The notes under the pieces were generated by a model. The model was not told where the DNA came from and made no database searches. It worked only from the letters and a program-made list of their open reading frames with translations. Shown here piece after piece: positions 43,306 through 52,495 of a stretch of DNA of 64,000 nucleotides; the stretch's first letter is position 1; every line of letters starts with the position of its first letter. Source of the DNA: Arthrobacter sp. MYb213 (GTDB taxonomy: Bacteria; Actinomycetota; Actinomycetes; Actinomycetales; Micrococcaceae); the NCBI RefSeq assembly GCF_002979915.1, contig NZ_PCQA01000001.1, positions 248,001 through 312,000 of the forward strand, given 5' to 3'. A program made the position numbers and the translations under genes.

Positions 43306-44988
43306 CTAGCGATCTCGTTCTACACGCTTTTCGTCCCATACCGGGGTATCGGACTCGTAGACCTTGCCGTCGGAACCGAAGACGAGGAAGCGGTCGAAGG
43401 ATCTCGCAAACCAGCGATCGTGTGTCACCGCCAGCACGGTGCCCTCAAATGAGTCGATGGCACGCTCCAGTGCCTCACCAGAGTGCAGGTCCAAGTTATC
43501 GGTCGGTTCATCGAGCAACAGTAAGGTCGCTCCGGAGAGTTGCAAGAGCAAAATCTGGAAGCGTGCCTGCTGTCCACCAGAGAGTGACTCAAATTTCTGC
43601 TCGGCTTGGCCAGCTAATCCATAACCATCCAACGCCCCCGAGGCAGCCTCACGGGCCATACCGGAACGGTGTTCGTCACCGCGATGTAAGATCTCCAGCA
43701 AAGTGCGGCCAAAAAGATCAGGTCGGGTATGAGTCTGAGCGAAATAGCCAGGGCGGATGCGAGCCCCAAGTTTGACCGAGCCTTCATGGGGTACCTCGGC
43801 TAGTTCGACGTCGGAAACGGGAAGGTGCTCGCGTTCCGGATCGGTACCGCCGGCCGCTAAGAGGCGCAGGAAGTGGGATTTTCCTGAACCGTTGGACCCC
43901 AGCACACCCACACGGTCACCGAACCAGATTTCATTGCTAAAGGGTTTCATCAAGCCGGTGAGTCCGAGCTTTTCGGCGACTACCGCGCGCTTGGCGGTAC
44001 GGCCACCCTTCAAGCGCATCTGTACATTTTGTTCCAGTGGGATAGCTTGGGGTGGACCAGCCTCTAGGAATCTGTCCAACCGTGTTTGCGCAGCATGGTA
44101 ACGGTTGGCCATGTCGGAGCGGAATGCGGCTTTGGTCTTGTACATGATGACCAATTCCTTGAGCTTGGAATGTTCTTCATCCCAGCGCTTGCGCAGTTCT
44201 TCGAAGCGCTCATTACGTTCCTTACGTGCCTCGACGTAGGAACCGAAAGAACCGCCATGGATCCACGCAGTGGCACCTCCATGACCTGGTTCTAAGGTAA
44301 CGATTCGGGTGGCCGCGTTGTTCAGCAACTCGCGATCGTGGCTAATGAAGAGGACCGTTTTGGGGGAGCGAGCCATCATCGCTTCAAGCCATCGTTTACC
44401 CGGGACATCGAGGTAGTTGTCAGGCTCGTCAAGGAGTAGCAAATCGTCGTTGCCTTCAAAGAGGGCCTCTAAGACGAGACGTTTTTGTTCGCCGCCGGAT
44501 AAGGTGCGTGCCAAGCGTTCTTCTGCCTTATCAAAAGGTATGCCAAGCGCTGCCATGCAGACTTTGTCCCACGTGGTTTCGAGTTCGTAACCACCGGCAT
44601 CACCCCAGGCAATGATCGCTTCGGCGTAGCGCATATGAACTTTTTCATCATCGCTCACCAGCATCTTGGCTTCACAGGCCGAGACCTTGGCAGCGGCAGC
44701 GGCTAGCTCCGGAGCGGCCGTTGAAAGTAGTAGATCCTTGACCGTAGATTCATCGCGGACCTGCCCGACGAACTGACGCATGATGCCCATCGAACCCGAG
44801 CGGTTGATGGCACCTTCATCGGCCTTCAGATCACCGGAAATGATCTTGATCAAGGTAGTTTTGCCCGTACCGTTAGGGCCGATTAGCGCGGTTTTTGAAC
44901 CTGCACTGACCTTGAAAGTGACTCCGCCCAGCAACTGTGTGCCATCGGAGAGGAAGTATTGGATTTCGGTAACGTCGATATGTGCCAC
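43306..44988 (-). CDS. ABC-F family ATPase
   Basis: 560 residues from GTG 44988; TTG at 44991 is also in frame, AGGATGG fits the GTG better. Two ABC domains without membrane segments: first Walker A GPNGTGKTT and LSGGEQKRLVLE with LLLDEPDNYLDVP; second GSNGSGKSHFLRL, LSGGQQARFQ and LLLDEPTDNLDLHSGEALE. The interdomain linker (~235-305) is a charged coiled coil. Family members bind the ribosomal E site; some give antibiotic resistance, others are translation factors. The specific type is not determinable. Confidence 0.9.
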   Translation of the reverse strand: MAHIDVTEIQYFLSDGTQLLGGVTFKVSAGSKTALIGPNGTGKTTLIKIISGDLKADEGAINRSGSMGIMRQFVGQVRDESTVKDLLLSTAAPELAAAAAKVSACEAKMLVSDDEKVHMRYAEAIIAWGDAGGYELETTWDKVCMAALGIPFDKAEERLARTLSGGEQKRLVLEALFEGNDDLLLLDEPDNYLDVPGKRWLEAMMARSPKTVLFISHDRELLNNAATRIVTLEPGHGGATAWIHGGSFGSYVEARKERNERFEELRKRWDEEHSKLKELVIMYKTKAAFRSDMANRYHAAQTRLDRFLEAGPPQAIPLEQNVQMRLKGGRTAKRAVVAEKLGLTGLMKPFSNEIWFGDRVGVLGSNGSGKSHFLRLLAAGGTDPEREHLPVSDVELAEVPHEGSVKLGARIRPGYFAQTHTRPDLFGRTLLEILHRGDEHRSGMAREAASGALDGYGLAGQAEQKFESLSGGQQARFQILLLQLSGATLLLLDEPTDNLDLHSGEALERAIDSFEGTVLAVTHDRWFARSFDRFLVFGSDGKVYESDTPVWDEKRVERDR

Positions 44989-45362
44989 CAAGCCATCCTA
45001 ACCGTGTTTGGCTTCGGGGCTCATTTGAGCAACATCGATTAGTGCCTATCCTCCGAGCAGCGAATACAGGCTGACTCATCGGCCGCCACTGCGGATGGCC
45101 GCCGAGAGCAATGCCCAAGGAAAAGATGATTGGCTGTGCCTGGAGTCTGAAAGTTAACTGGAGACGAAAAATTGCTTGATCGTTCGGTGACGGATGTTTG
45201 GGCATCGCGGGGCTGGTGTCTGCCCGGTTCAGCTCAGTACCCCATTCTTGCTACCTATATGTTTGATTCGATTAACCTCGAATTCACCGTCTAGTGGTTA
45301 TGGTTTGCCAATCTTATAAGGACATTACTAGCAAACTTTAAGCTTGATGAGGGAAGACTTTC
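44989..45362. other. Intergenic region between divergent ABC-F and esterase-like genes
   Basis: 374 bp with no gene I can support. GGCCGCC occurs twice in direct repeat (about 45082 and 45098). An AT-rich stretch with TTGATT and TATAAG-like hexamers near 45265-45325 is a likely promoter area for the gene at 45363. Confidence 0.4.
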
Positions 45363-47954
45363 GTGAATCGTTCCGCAAGAAAATCAGTGGGCGTATTGGC
45401 CGCCGCTATAGTGGTCGGCGCTGTCGGTATCGCACCATTAACTTTGGCGGACGCTGCAACCGCCGATACGGGAAGCTACTTTGAGCGCGTGGCGACCTAT
45501 CCTGTTTATCAGAATCACCCGGACGGAGTAGCAGCCGAGACTGCCTCGGAAATCTCCACTGTTTCCGAGGACGGGAATACGCTGATCTACTCCGACGCAC
45601 TATCGCGGCAAGTCGGGTTTATGGACATCTCGGATCCGTCCAACCCGAAGGGTCTGGGAACCGTTGGGCTACATAAGCTCGGTAGCCCCGAAGATGAACC
45701 GACGAGCGTTGCCGCGTACGGTGACTACGTTTTTGTCGTCGTAAATACCTCGGAAAGCTACGCAAACCCCTCTGGCAGGGTAGACGTACTGCGAATTGCC
45801 GATCGCACTCTGGTTCACAGTATTGACCTTGTCGGGCAACCTGACTCTATTGCTATTTCTAAGGACGGCGCCTTCGCCGCGATAGCCATTGAAAATGAAC
45901 GTGATGAGGATGCAGGAGATGGGGGACTGCCCCAAGCGCCTGCAGGATCAGTTCAGATCATTGACTTGATCGGCGCGCAACCAAGTGGTTGGAACATTCG
46001 GGAAGTACCGCTCACTTCGGGAACCCGCGACGAACCAGTGGCCCTGCCTATCCTGAGTAATGCCGGACTTGATACCCCACAAGATCCGGAGCCCGAGTAC
46101 GTCACCATCAACGCAAAGAACCAATTGGCGGTAACCCTCCAAGAAAATAATGGTGTGGTCTTAATCGACCTACCAACCGGTGAAATCACCAAGGCGTTCA
46201 GCGCCGGAAGCGTGAATTTGAAAGATGTGGATATTGCCGAGGACGGAAAATTAGATCCCACCGGGTCACTGCAAGACATCCCGCGCGAACCCGACGCTAT
46301 CGACTGGATCCAGGATCGCTATTTGGCTACCGCCAACGAAGGCGATTGGAAAGGCGGAAGCCGCGGTTTCACAATTTTTGATTCCGAGACCGGAGAGGTC
46401 GCCTGGGATGCCGGAAACAGTTTTGAACATCTAGCTCTCTCGCAGGGCCTGTTCCCGGAAAAACGTGCCGGGAAAAAGGGAACCGAGCCAGAGGGTTTGG
46501 CCGTCGAGACCTTCAACGGCGTTGACTACGTATTTGTTGCTTCCGAGCGTGGCAACTTTGTCGCGGTCTATGATCTAAGCGATCCCGTGAACCCGAACTA
46601 TGTTCAGACTTTGCCAACTACCAATGGGCCCGAGGGTATCCTGCCGATTCCCGGTCGTAATCTGCTGGCTGTAGCTTCAGAAACCGATGAGGCCGAAATC
46701 GGTGTGCGTTCAGCGATGACGCTTTTCAAATTTGGAGCCACCGAAGCGCAGTTCCCAACTCTGGAATCTGAGCGCGAAAATGTAGTTCCTTTTGGTGCAC
46801 TCAGTGGGTTGAGTGCCAACCCAGCGCAACCTCACAAACTCTTTGCGGTCAGCGATAGCGCCTATGAACCGCTCATCTACACGATTGATGTCGAGAAATC
46901 TCCCGCGCTGGTCGAAAGCTCCATGCCTGTCACGAAAGACGGACTTGTAGCCGACTTAGATCTAGAGGGAATCTCGGCTCGTTCCGACGGTGGATTCTGG
47001 GCTGCCCACGAAGGCAAAGAGGGCGTAGAAAATGCGCTTATCCGAATCGATGACTCTGGTGCGGTTACCACCGAAGTGCCGTTACCGCCCGAGGTAGTCT
47101 CGGCCTTAGGCGGACAAGGACTTGAAGGAATTAGCGTTCGAGGCAGCGGCGAACGAGAAGAGGTTATCTTTGCTCTGCAACGTGAGGTTCCAGGCGAAGA
47201 CTTTGTCCGGATCGGTAAGTACTCAACGGCCAGTGGAGAATTCACCTGGTATGGATATCGACTCGAACCGTCCGGAGACGATCAGTCATGGAACGGGCTG
47301 TCCGAAATTACCGAACTACCCGACGGAAAATTCGCTGTGATCGAGCGCGACAAACGAATTGGTGAAGACGCTCAGCTGAAAGCCATTTATCAGTTCGAAC
47401 TGCCCGAAGCCGTGACTGAAGATGTCACCATGGTGGACAAGTCCTTGGCAGTTGATGTGTTACCCGTGCTCGAAGCTACTCATGGGCGTACGCAAGAAAA
47501 GCTTGAGGGGCTGAGTATTTCCGGAGCTGGTGATGTTTTTGTGGTGACCGACAATGACGCCGTGGATGATGCGAGCGGTGAAACCGTCTTTGCTAATTTG
47601 GGTTCCGTAAGCGAGGTATTCGGGGCAACCATGCAACCAACTGATTCGGCCTCCCCACAGCCGAGCGAGACTCCACAAGACACCGAGCAACCGACACAAT
47701 CGCCGGTTCCAACTTCTTCCCCTGAGGCTACGCAAAGCCCGGAAGTTGTGGAGAGCGAAAGCGAGACATCACCGGCTGAAAGCTCGGAACCAGAACCTAG
47801 CTCGACTCCCTCTGACGAGCCAGCGAAACCGGAGAGCGAGCGTCTAGCCGATACCGGCATCAACAGCTTATGGCTGATCCCTGTCGGATTAGTGATGGCA
47901 GGCTTCGGTGTGGCCGCCGCGATGAAAACTTCGCGGGCACGCAGACAACGGTAG
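45363..47954 (+). CDS. Cell-wall-anchored phytase/esterase-like protein with LAxTG signal
   Basis: 863 residues, GTG start. Signal peptide at 1-~32 (SVGVLAAAIVVGAVGIAPLT). Residues ~35-460 form a beta-propeller of the choice-of-anchor type (VLIDLPTGEITKAF, FVASERGNFVAVYDL). Residues ~475-740 match the esterase-like activity of phytase domain (LEGISARSDGGFWAAHEG and LEGLSISGAGDVFVVTDNDA). A Ser/Pro/Glu/Thr linker follows (~755-825). The sorting signal RLADTG, a hydrophobic helix and RARRQR end it. LAxTG is typical of class E sortases; none is in this window. Exact hydrolytic substrate unknown. Confidence 0.85.
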   Translation: MNRSARKSVGVLAAAIVVGAVGIAPLTLADAATADTGSYFERVATYPVYQNHPDGVAAETASEISTVSEDGNTLIYSDALSRQVGFMDISDPSNPKGLGTVGLHKLGSPEDEPTSVAAYGDYVFVVVNTSESYANPSGRVDVLRIADRTLVHSIDLVGQPDSIAISKDGAFAAIAIENERDEDAGDGGLPQAPAGSVQIIDLIGAQPSGWNIREVPLTSGTRDEPVALPILSNAGLDTPQDPEPEYVTINAKNQLAVTLQENNGVVLIDLPTGEITKAFSAGSVNLKDVDIAEDGKLDPTGSLQDIPREPDAIDWIQDRYLATANEGDWKGGSRGFTIFDSETGEVAWDAGNSFEHLALSQGLFPEKRAGKKGTEPEGLAVETFNGVDYVFVASERGNFVAVYDLSDPVNPNYVQTLPTTNGPEGILPIPGRNLLAVASETDEAEIGVRSAMTLFKFGATEAQFPTLESERENVVPFGALSGLSANPAQPHKLFAVSDSAYEPLIYTIDVEKSPALVESSMPVTKDGLVADLDLEGISARSDGGFWAAHEGKEGVENALIRIDDSGAVTTEVPLPPEVVSALGGQGLEGISVRGSGEREEVIFALQREVPGEDFVRIGKYSTASGEFTWYGYRLEPSGDDQSWNGLSEITELPDGKFAVIERDKRIGEDAQLKAIYQFELPEAVTEDVTMVDKSLAVDVLPVLEATHGRTQEKLEGLSISGAGDVFVVTDNDAVDDASGETVFANLGSVSEVFGATMQPTDSASPQPSETPQDTEQPTQSPVPTSSPEATQSPEVVESESETSPAESSEPEPSSTPSDEPAKPESERLADTGINSLWLIPVGLVMAGFGVAAAMKTSRARRQR
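47865..47948 (+). repeat. 84-bp repeat, copy 1 (inside the sorting signal)
   Basis: 76 of 84 bases match the segment at 49002-49085. This copy encodes the hydrophobic and basic tail of the wall-anchored protein. Confidence 0.85.
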
Positions 47955-48421
47955 AAAGTAACCTAAAAATTAATCGCAAGGAACGCTCGGAGTAACCCTG
48001 AGCATTCCTTGCGATTGATCGATGAGTAGGACAAAAGAGAAGCTGCGCTGATTGCGGGAGCATTTTTCTGGTGGCTAACTTTTGAGCCCACTCAGCATTC
48101 TCGATAAGAGCTTTCGTTCGGACGATTACCACACCGATACTGACCCGGATATGGGCTAGCGGATGGGTGCGTCTGGTGGGTGGAACTGGCAGCTTTGCTA
48201 AGCTGCGCCGGAGCATTCTGATTAAAGGGAATTAAAGTAAGTCCTTTAAACTGGTCAGTAAAGGCGTGTAAATGAGGCGGTGGCACGGCGAAAGACCTGC
48301 TTACCTGTGGGAGTAGTTACTCGCATGCTTAACAAGGGGTATACGGACGCGCCTGCAATAGTAGGGGGAATTGGCCAGTTTAGGTCTTTGCTGGCGCCAT
48401 GGGTAGGAGTACGCTTCCTGC
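47955..48421. other. Intergenic region after the wall-anchored protein
   Basis: 467 bp. A hairpin terminator lies at the left end; the rest holds no recognisable gene or RNA. The sequence near 48340-48420 should contain the promoter of the DUF1801 gene. Confidence 0.45.
47972..48016 (+). terminator. Hairpin terminator of the wall-anchored protein gene
   Basis: AATCGCAAGGAACGCTC pairs with GAGCATTCCTTGCGATT, one mismatch, around an 11-nt loop. No T-run. Confidence 0.6.
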
Positions 48422-48916
48422 ATGACTAATACCGAGTCTGGCGAAAGCAAGAAGCTGAAACCAGCCACGAATGATGCACGGCAAGGTACTGACCCCGTGA
48501 TCCTTCCCGCCGCGATGTCTGGCAAGGCCAGCCCCGCTAAGGCTGCGTTGGGTGATAAGCCCGTCTTCGCTTATATCGCTAGCCTGCCGCAGCCGCAACG
48601 GGGCATCGCCGAGGCAATTTATGCGTTGGCCGCCAAAACTTTGCCCCAATTGCAGCGTTCGGTGAAATGGGGCATGTCGTATTACGGCGTTGGTGACGGA
48701 TGGTGTTTCAGCTGTGGGGGTTTCGCAGGCCACGTCAAGGTCATGTTCATCAATGGCATATCGCTTGACCCCAAACCTCCAGTCACGCCCGTAGCAATGG
48801 GCAAGGCCACACGAGGTGTGGAATTAGAGTCTTTGAACGACGTTGACGAGTCCCAACTTGTGTCCTGGATAAGGCAGGCTACCTCGGTCCCAGGTGTGGG
48901 CGGCAAAAAACGTTAG
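48422..48916 (+). CDS. DUF1801 (YdhG/YjbR-like) domain protein
   Basis: 164 residues. The domain runs from ~44 to ~155: VFAYIASLPQPQRGIAEAIY, VKWGMSYYGVGDGWCFSCGG (the usual KWGxPxY with M and S substitutions) and HVKVMFINGISLDP. The N-terminal ~40 residues are a charged disordered tail. Family proteins are small cytoplasmic alpha/beta folds of unknown role. The gene is flanked by the wall-anchor gene and its relic. Confidence 0.82.
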   Translation: MTNTESGESKKLKPATNDARQGTDPVILPAAMSGKASPAKAALGDKPVFAYIASLPQPQRGIAEAIYALAAKTLPQLQRSVKWGMSYYGVGDGWCFSCGGFAGHVKVMFINGISLDPKPPVTPVAMGKATRGVELESLNDVDESQLVSWIRQATSVPGVGGKKR

Positions 48917-48944
48917 TACTCGTTTTTGCGCACACCGAGACAAA

Positions 48945-49091
48945 ACCGGCGGGGCAGTGGACGCTTCTGTCCCGATGACGGTCTTCGGGTGCTATTACAG
49001 CAGCTCATGGCTGATCCCTGTCGGATTAGTGATGGCAGGCTTCGGCGTGGCCGCCGCCATGAAAACGTCGCGATCACGCAGGGAACACTAA
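48945..49091 (+). pseudogene. Relic of a sortase-signal C-terminus
   Basis: The frame ending at TAA 49089-49091 reads SVPMTVFGCYYSSSWLIPVG, continues with a hydrophobic helix and stops after RSRREH. The last ~28 residues copy the C-terminal anchor of the protein at 45363-47954. VPMTV sits where LPxTG or LAxTG is expected and looks degenerate. No signal peptide or main body precedes it; the DUF1801 gene ends 28 bp upstream. Best read as the tail of a deleted paralog. Confidence 0.6.
49002..49085 (+). repeat. 84-bp repeat, copy 2
   Basis: Matches 47865-47948 at 76 of 84 positions. Three of the eight differences are third-position, amino-acid-neutral changes in the core of the helix. Confidence 0.85.
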
Positions 49092-49197
49092 GGCAAAATC
49101 TCACCATCAGTCCCATGCCCTGCGCAGACTTCCCCTGCGCAGGCTATGTGATTTTTTATTGTGCCCGGAAAGAAAGTAACTACGCTACGCTGAGCGC

Positions 49198-49929
49198 GTG
49201 AGCATTTTTCTAGTGGGCGGCGGCGTGCCTGATACGCCTGCATACGAGCCGATCTTGGACGCGTTTCTTCAGGATGTTCTCCAGAACAAGTCGCATGATG
49301 GTCAGCCAATTCTTGCGCTAGCCCTTGTTGATCATGCGGGCAGTGGTCAACATTATCTTCCGGCCTACGTGATACCCATAGAAGCACGTATGCCTTGTCA
49401 GATCCGGCCAATATATCTACGTCTCGATAAGCCCGCCGACCCTGTGAGCTTCGAGAATGTAGATGGAATTATTGTCTGCGGCGGACCCACGCCAGAGTAT
49501 CTAACCAGGTTGCGCACTTGTGCGGACACTATTCGAGGAGCTGCAAACCGGGGGATTCCCTATCTGGGGTTCTCCGCTGGAGCGATGATCGCTTCCAAAA
49601 ATGCACTGATTGGCGGATATTTTTCTGAAGGTATAGAAATCTGCCCGGAAGAATCTTCAGAGAATCTGAAGGAGATCACACTAGCGGACGGGCTTGGGCT
49701 GACCACTTTTACCGTCGAGGTGCATGCAGCCCAAGCGGGGACACTGGGACGAGCCGTAGCTACCGTTGAAAGAAATCTTACCGAGATGACTATTGCGATC
49801 GATGAAGATACCGCCGCTGTTGTTGAACTGGAGAATCCAGAGAATCTCAAAGTTTTGGGTGCCGGGCACGTCTGGATTGTGACACGCAATGCGGAGTCAA
49901 TAAATGTGGAGCTGCGCACCGGTAGCTGA
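49198..49929 (+). CDS. Peptidase S51-like (dipeptidase E / class I glutamine amidotransferase-like) protein
   Basis: 243 residues, GTG start. FLVGGGVPDTPAYEPIL at the N-terminus; GIIVCGGPTPEYLTRL (~90); the nucleophile elbow YLGFSAGAMIAS (Ser ~128), as in cyanophycinase and aspartyl dipeptidase. The C-terminal half has TVEVHAAQAGTLGRAVATVE with the His usually in the catalytic relay. Substrate unknown; it is probably an intracellular serine peptidase or hydrolase. It has a bidirectional terminator. Confidence 0.82.
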   Translation: MSIFLVGGGVPDTPAYEPILDAFLQDVLQNKSHDGQPILALALVDHAGSGQHYLPAYVIPIEARMPCQIRPIYLRLDKPADPVSFENVDGIIVCGGPTPEYLTRLRTCADTIRGAANRGIPYLGFSAGAMIASKNALIGGYFSEGIEICPEESSENLKEITLADGLGLTTFTVEVHAAQAGTLGRAVATVERNLTEMTIAIDEDTAAVVELENPENLKVLGAGHVWIVTRNAESINVELRTGS

Positions 49930-50027
49930 ACTGGTGCTAAATTCGAAGCCAAAAACGTACTCAATACTGATCGTTCGCCGGTGAGGACAAATCACGATGA
50001 GATCGGCGTCGCAAGGCCCTGAACGCA

Positions 50028-50061
50028 AAAACCGTGGTCCTGAAAAATCAGAACCACGGTT
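50028..50061. terminator. Bidirectional terminator
   Basis: AAACCGTGGTCCTG pairs with CAGAACCACGGTT, one mismatch, around AAAAAT, between convergent genes. Confidence 0.75.
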
Positions 50062-50090
50062 ATTGCGACGTTTAGGTCATGCAGACTTCG

Positions 50091-50450
50091 TTAGTGTGCG
50101 GCACTCTTCTTGGTGCTCGCAACGACTACAGCGACGATAGCAGCAACAATGGTGCCCACTAGCAGGAGCTTGCCACTCTTGCACGATGACTTCTGTGGAG
50201 CACCCAGTTTCTGCTGTGCGGTCTTCACTGCGCTTTCAACCGATGAACGGGTGCGCTTCGCGACCTTTGAATTGCCGGTGACGTTTTCGATCAGGCTGGC
50301 GCCTGCGTTGCCGATGGCTTCGCCGTTGACTCCGGAGATGGCGTTATTCCAAGACTCGCGAAGATCCTTCGGGAGTTCTGCCTTGGCTGACTTCGCTAGT
50401 TTGTTCAGCGATTTTTCAACTTCTTTGAAACTCTTAGCAGTCTTTGACAT
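50091..50450 (-). CDS. Small hypothetical protein with C-terminal membrane anchor
   Basis: 119 residues from ATG 50450 (TAGGTTTAAG upstream); 19 more codons in front are open but have no signal. The N-terminal ~85 residues are Lys/Ser/Ala-rich amphipathic helix (FKEVEKSLNKLAKSAKAELP). A membrane helix follows (LLLVGTIVAAIVAVVVAS) then KKSAAH. No family recognised; the layout resembles tail-anchored or CsbD-like stress proteins, but that is only a resemblance. Confidence 0.7.
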   Translation of the reverse strand: MSKTAKSFKEVEKSLNKLAKSAKAELPKDLRESWNNAISGVNGEAIGNAGASLIENVTGNSKVAKRTRSSVESAVKTAQQKLGAPQKSSCKSGKLLLVGTIVAAIVAVVVASTKKSAAH

Positions 50451-50667
50451 CTTAAACCTACTCTCGTCGAGGATCCCGGGGTTGTTACTTGTGGTAACTC
50501 GGGCCACTCAATCTACCCTAGCCAGCCTAAAGATAACTCTCAATAGCAGGGGGTTTAGCTCACCGCGAACTCACAGGAAAGTGGAGCTCACAGCGCGGCC
50601 CTGACGCCTCGGTTTCGTTCATGTCGGCGCTGAACGCAAGTCAATAGAGTAGCGATAGAGTAGGTGC

Positions 50668-51750
50668 GTGACTGAGCAGATAAGCAAACCAAATCATTGG
50701 GTCCGGAACGCTATTGCATTGCTTGACGCGGATGCCAACCGTAGCGCCGATACCCACCTTCACGTCTTTCCCCTCCCGAAAGAGTGGGGGATAGACCTCT
50801 ACCTCAAAGACGAGTCGGTACATCCCACCGGGTCCCTTAAACACCGTTTGGCTCGTTCGTTGCTGCTCTATGGTTTGGTCAACGGAAGAATTGGTGAACA
50901 CACCACGTTGGTGGAAGCCTCCAGCGGATCTACCGCGGTTTCTGAAGCTTATTTTGCTCGCATGCTTGGCCTGCCCTTTATCGCTGTGGTCCCAAGAAGT
51001 ACCAGTAGCGAGAAAATTGAACTTATCGAGTTCTACGGGGGACACTGCCATCTGGTTGAAAAAGCAGGCGAAGTAGACCTTGCCGCCCGCCGGCTGGCCG
51101 AAGAATCTGAAGGTTACTACCTAGACCAGTTCACCTATGCCGAACGAGCAACTGATTGGCGCGGAAACAACAACATCGCGGAGTCGGTCTTCTCGCAGCT
51201 TTCCGCCGAGCGGCACCCGATCCCATCATGGATAGTTGTCGGTGCAGGTACCGGAGGCACCTCGGCAACCTTTGGCAGGTATGTGCGTTACCGCCAACAT
51301 GATACCCAGGTGGCCGTGGCCGACCCGGAGAACTCATCTTTTTATGAAGGATGGCGTACCGGAAATATGAGCCACTCAACCGGTCTTGGCTCACGCATCG
51401 AGGGAATTGGGCGACCAAGTGTCGAACCCTCTTTTGTGCCCGGAGTCATCGACCATATGATCCAGGTACCTGACGCAGGATCGCTCGCTGCCATGTACCT
51501 GCTGCGGGCACATACCCGACACTGGACCGGTGGGTCCACCGGAACGAACCTCTACGCGGTCTTCCAAATTATTGCTGGCATGCTCGAACGCGGTGAACAA
51601 GGAAGCATTGTCACGCTCATTTGTGACTCCGGCGAGCGCTATGCGAACACCTATTACAACCAGCAATGGTTGGACGAACAAGGACTAGATCTTGCCCCGC
51701 ACCGGATGAAGCTTGAACATTTTCTGGAAACTGGACGTTTCGAGGATTAG
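50668..51750 (+). CDS. cds1: Cysteine-synthase-family protein, Cds1-like L-cysteine desulfhydrase
   Basis: 360 residues, GTG start, PLP fold type II. PLP Lys is in [19 protein letters not shown] (~56). [15 protein letters not shown] binds the substrate carboxylate. [20 protein letters not shown] is the phosphate loop. The C-terminal extension ([17 protein letters not shown]) is as in Mycobacterium Cds1, which converts cysteine to pyruvate, ammonia and H2S. No cysE is adjacent, consistent with degradation rather than synthesis. It overlaps the tail of the convergent cupin gene by 4 bp. Confidence 0.82.
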   Translation: MTEQISKPNHWVRNAIALLDADANRSADTHLHVFPLPKEWGIDLYLKDESVHPTGSLKHRLARSLLLYGLVNGRIGEHTTLVEASSGSTAVSEAYFARMLGLPFIAVVPRSTSSEKIELIEFYGGHCHLVEKAGEVDLAARRLAEESEGYYLDQFTYAERATDWRGNNNIAESVFSQLSAERHPIPSWIVVGAGTGGTSATFGRYVRYRQHDTQVAVADPENSSFYEGWRTGNMSHSTGLGSRIEGIGRPSVEPSFVPGVIDHMIQVPDAGSLAAMYLLRAHTRHWTGGSTGTNLYAVFQIIAGMLERGEQGSIVTLICDSGERYANTYYNQQWLDEQGLDLAPHRMKLEHFLETGRFED

Positions 51751-52361
51751 TCGTTCGTTGTTCGCAGCGTAGGCATTAGACCGAGCGTCTTCTTGCGCTG
51801 GTGAACGGAGAAGTATTTAAGTCCGTGGTCCCCTGCCACGAAGTGTCTCCGGGAACGCGCAGGGAGGTAGAGCACGTCACCGAGATTCAGTGAGATTGAA
51901 TCGATTTCGGTGTGTAAGGTGCCGGTGCCTTCAAACACATGGATGAGCACATCGAGGTCGGGTCCGCGGTGTTCGCCGATTTCTTGGTGCGGTTGCAGTG
52001 CGATGATATTCGCGTCGAGGTCTCTGGCATCGGGTTCGAGCTTCCAGATGGCTCCGTCCAGCGTGTTTTCTTGTTCTCCGAGCCATGCGGTGTTTGTCAT
52101 GATTCGTGGAGCCGGGGTGTTGGTGAGTTTGGTAATGATGATTTCCCAGTCACCGCCGATGCGTTCGGTGGCTTGCCAGGTGTAGGTGCCGGGCAGGTTC
52201 CGTTCGAACTCTTTACGCAGATTGACCGGTTCATGGTCGTTGAGCAGGCTCAGGTAGTCGCTGGCGGGGAGGGCGTTGTAGACCGCCATGATTTTCGGGT
52301 GGCGTTCTGCTTTCGGGATGTTTCGCACATCTACCACTTGCCCGCTGGTCTGCTCGTCCAT
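51747..52361 (-). CDS. DUF2249-cupin fusion protein
   Basis: 204 residues from ATG 52361, five bases after GGAGG (the in-frame TTG upstream overlaps that site). N-terminal DUF2249 (about 10-80): [39 protein letters not shown] and [19 protein letters not shown]-terminal cupin (~120-190): [38 protein letters not shown] with metal-binding His/Glu residues. The family occurs with nitrite/nitric oxide or redox functions; no such genes are here. The role is unassigned. Confidence 0.83.
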   Translation of the reverse strand: MDEQTSGQVVDVRNIPKAERHPKIMAVYNALPASDYLSLLNDHEPVNLRKEFERNLPGTYTWQATERIGGDWEIIITKLTNTPAPRIMTNTAWLGEQENTLDGAIWKLEPDARDLDANIIALQPHQEIGEHRGPDLDVLIHVFEGTGTLHTEIDSISLNLGDVLYLPARSRRHFVAGDHGLKYFSVHQRKKTLGLMPTLRTTND

Positions 52362-52495
52362 CGATACCTCCAAAGTGCTGTGTCTGAGTTGTTGCTTGTC
52401 TTCAGCCTAGTAGCTCATCAGCCTTATCTGTCTAGGGGTATTACGATGAAGTGAGATTTAGAATTTACTTCGTTAGTACTAGGAGCAGTATCTTC

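Noticed and set aside
44873-45205. Minus-strand frame upstream of ABC-F
   Set aside because: Partly overlaps the ABC-F start in another frame and has no domain or ribosome-binding signal.
47860-48216. Minus-strand frame across the wall-anchor tail
   Set aside because: It is the antisense shadow of the coding tail and continues into intergenic DNA; the product is Arg/Ser-rich with no start signal.
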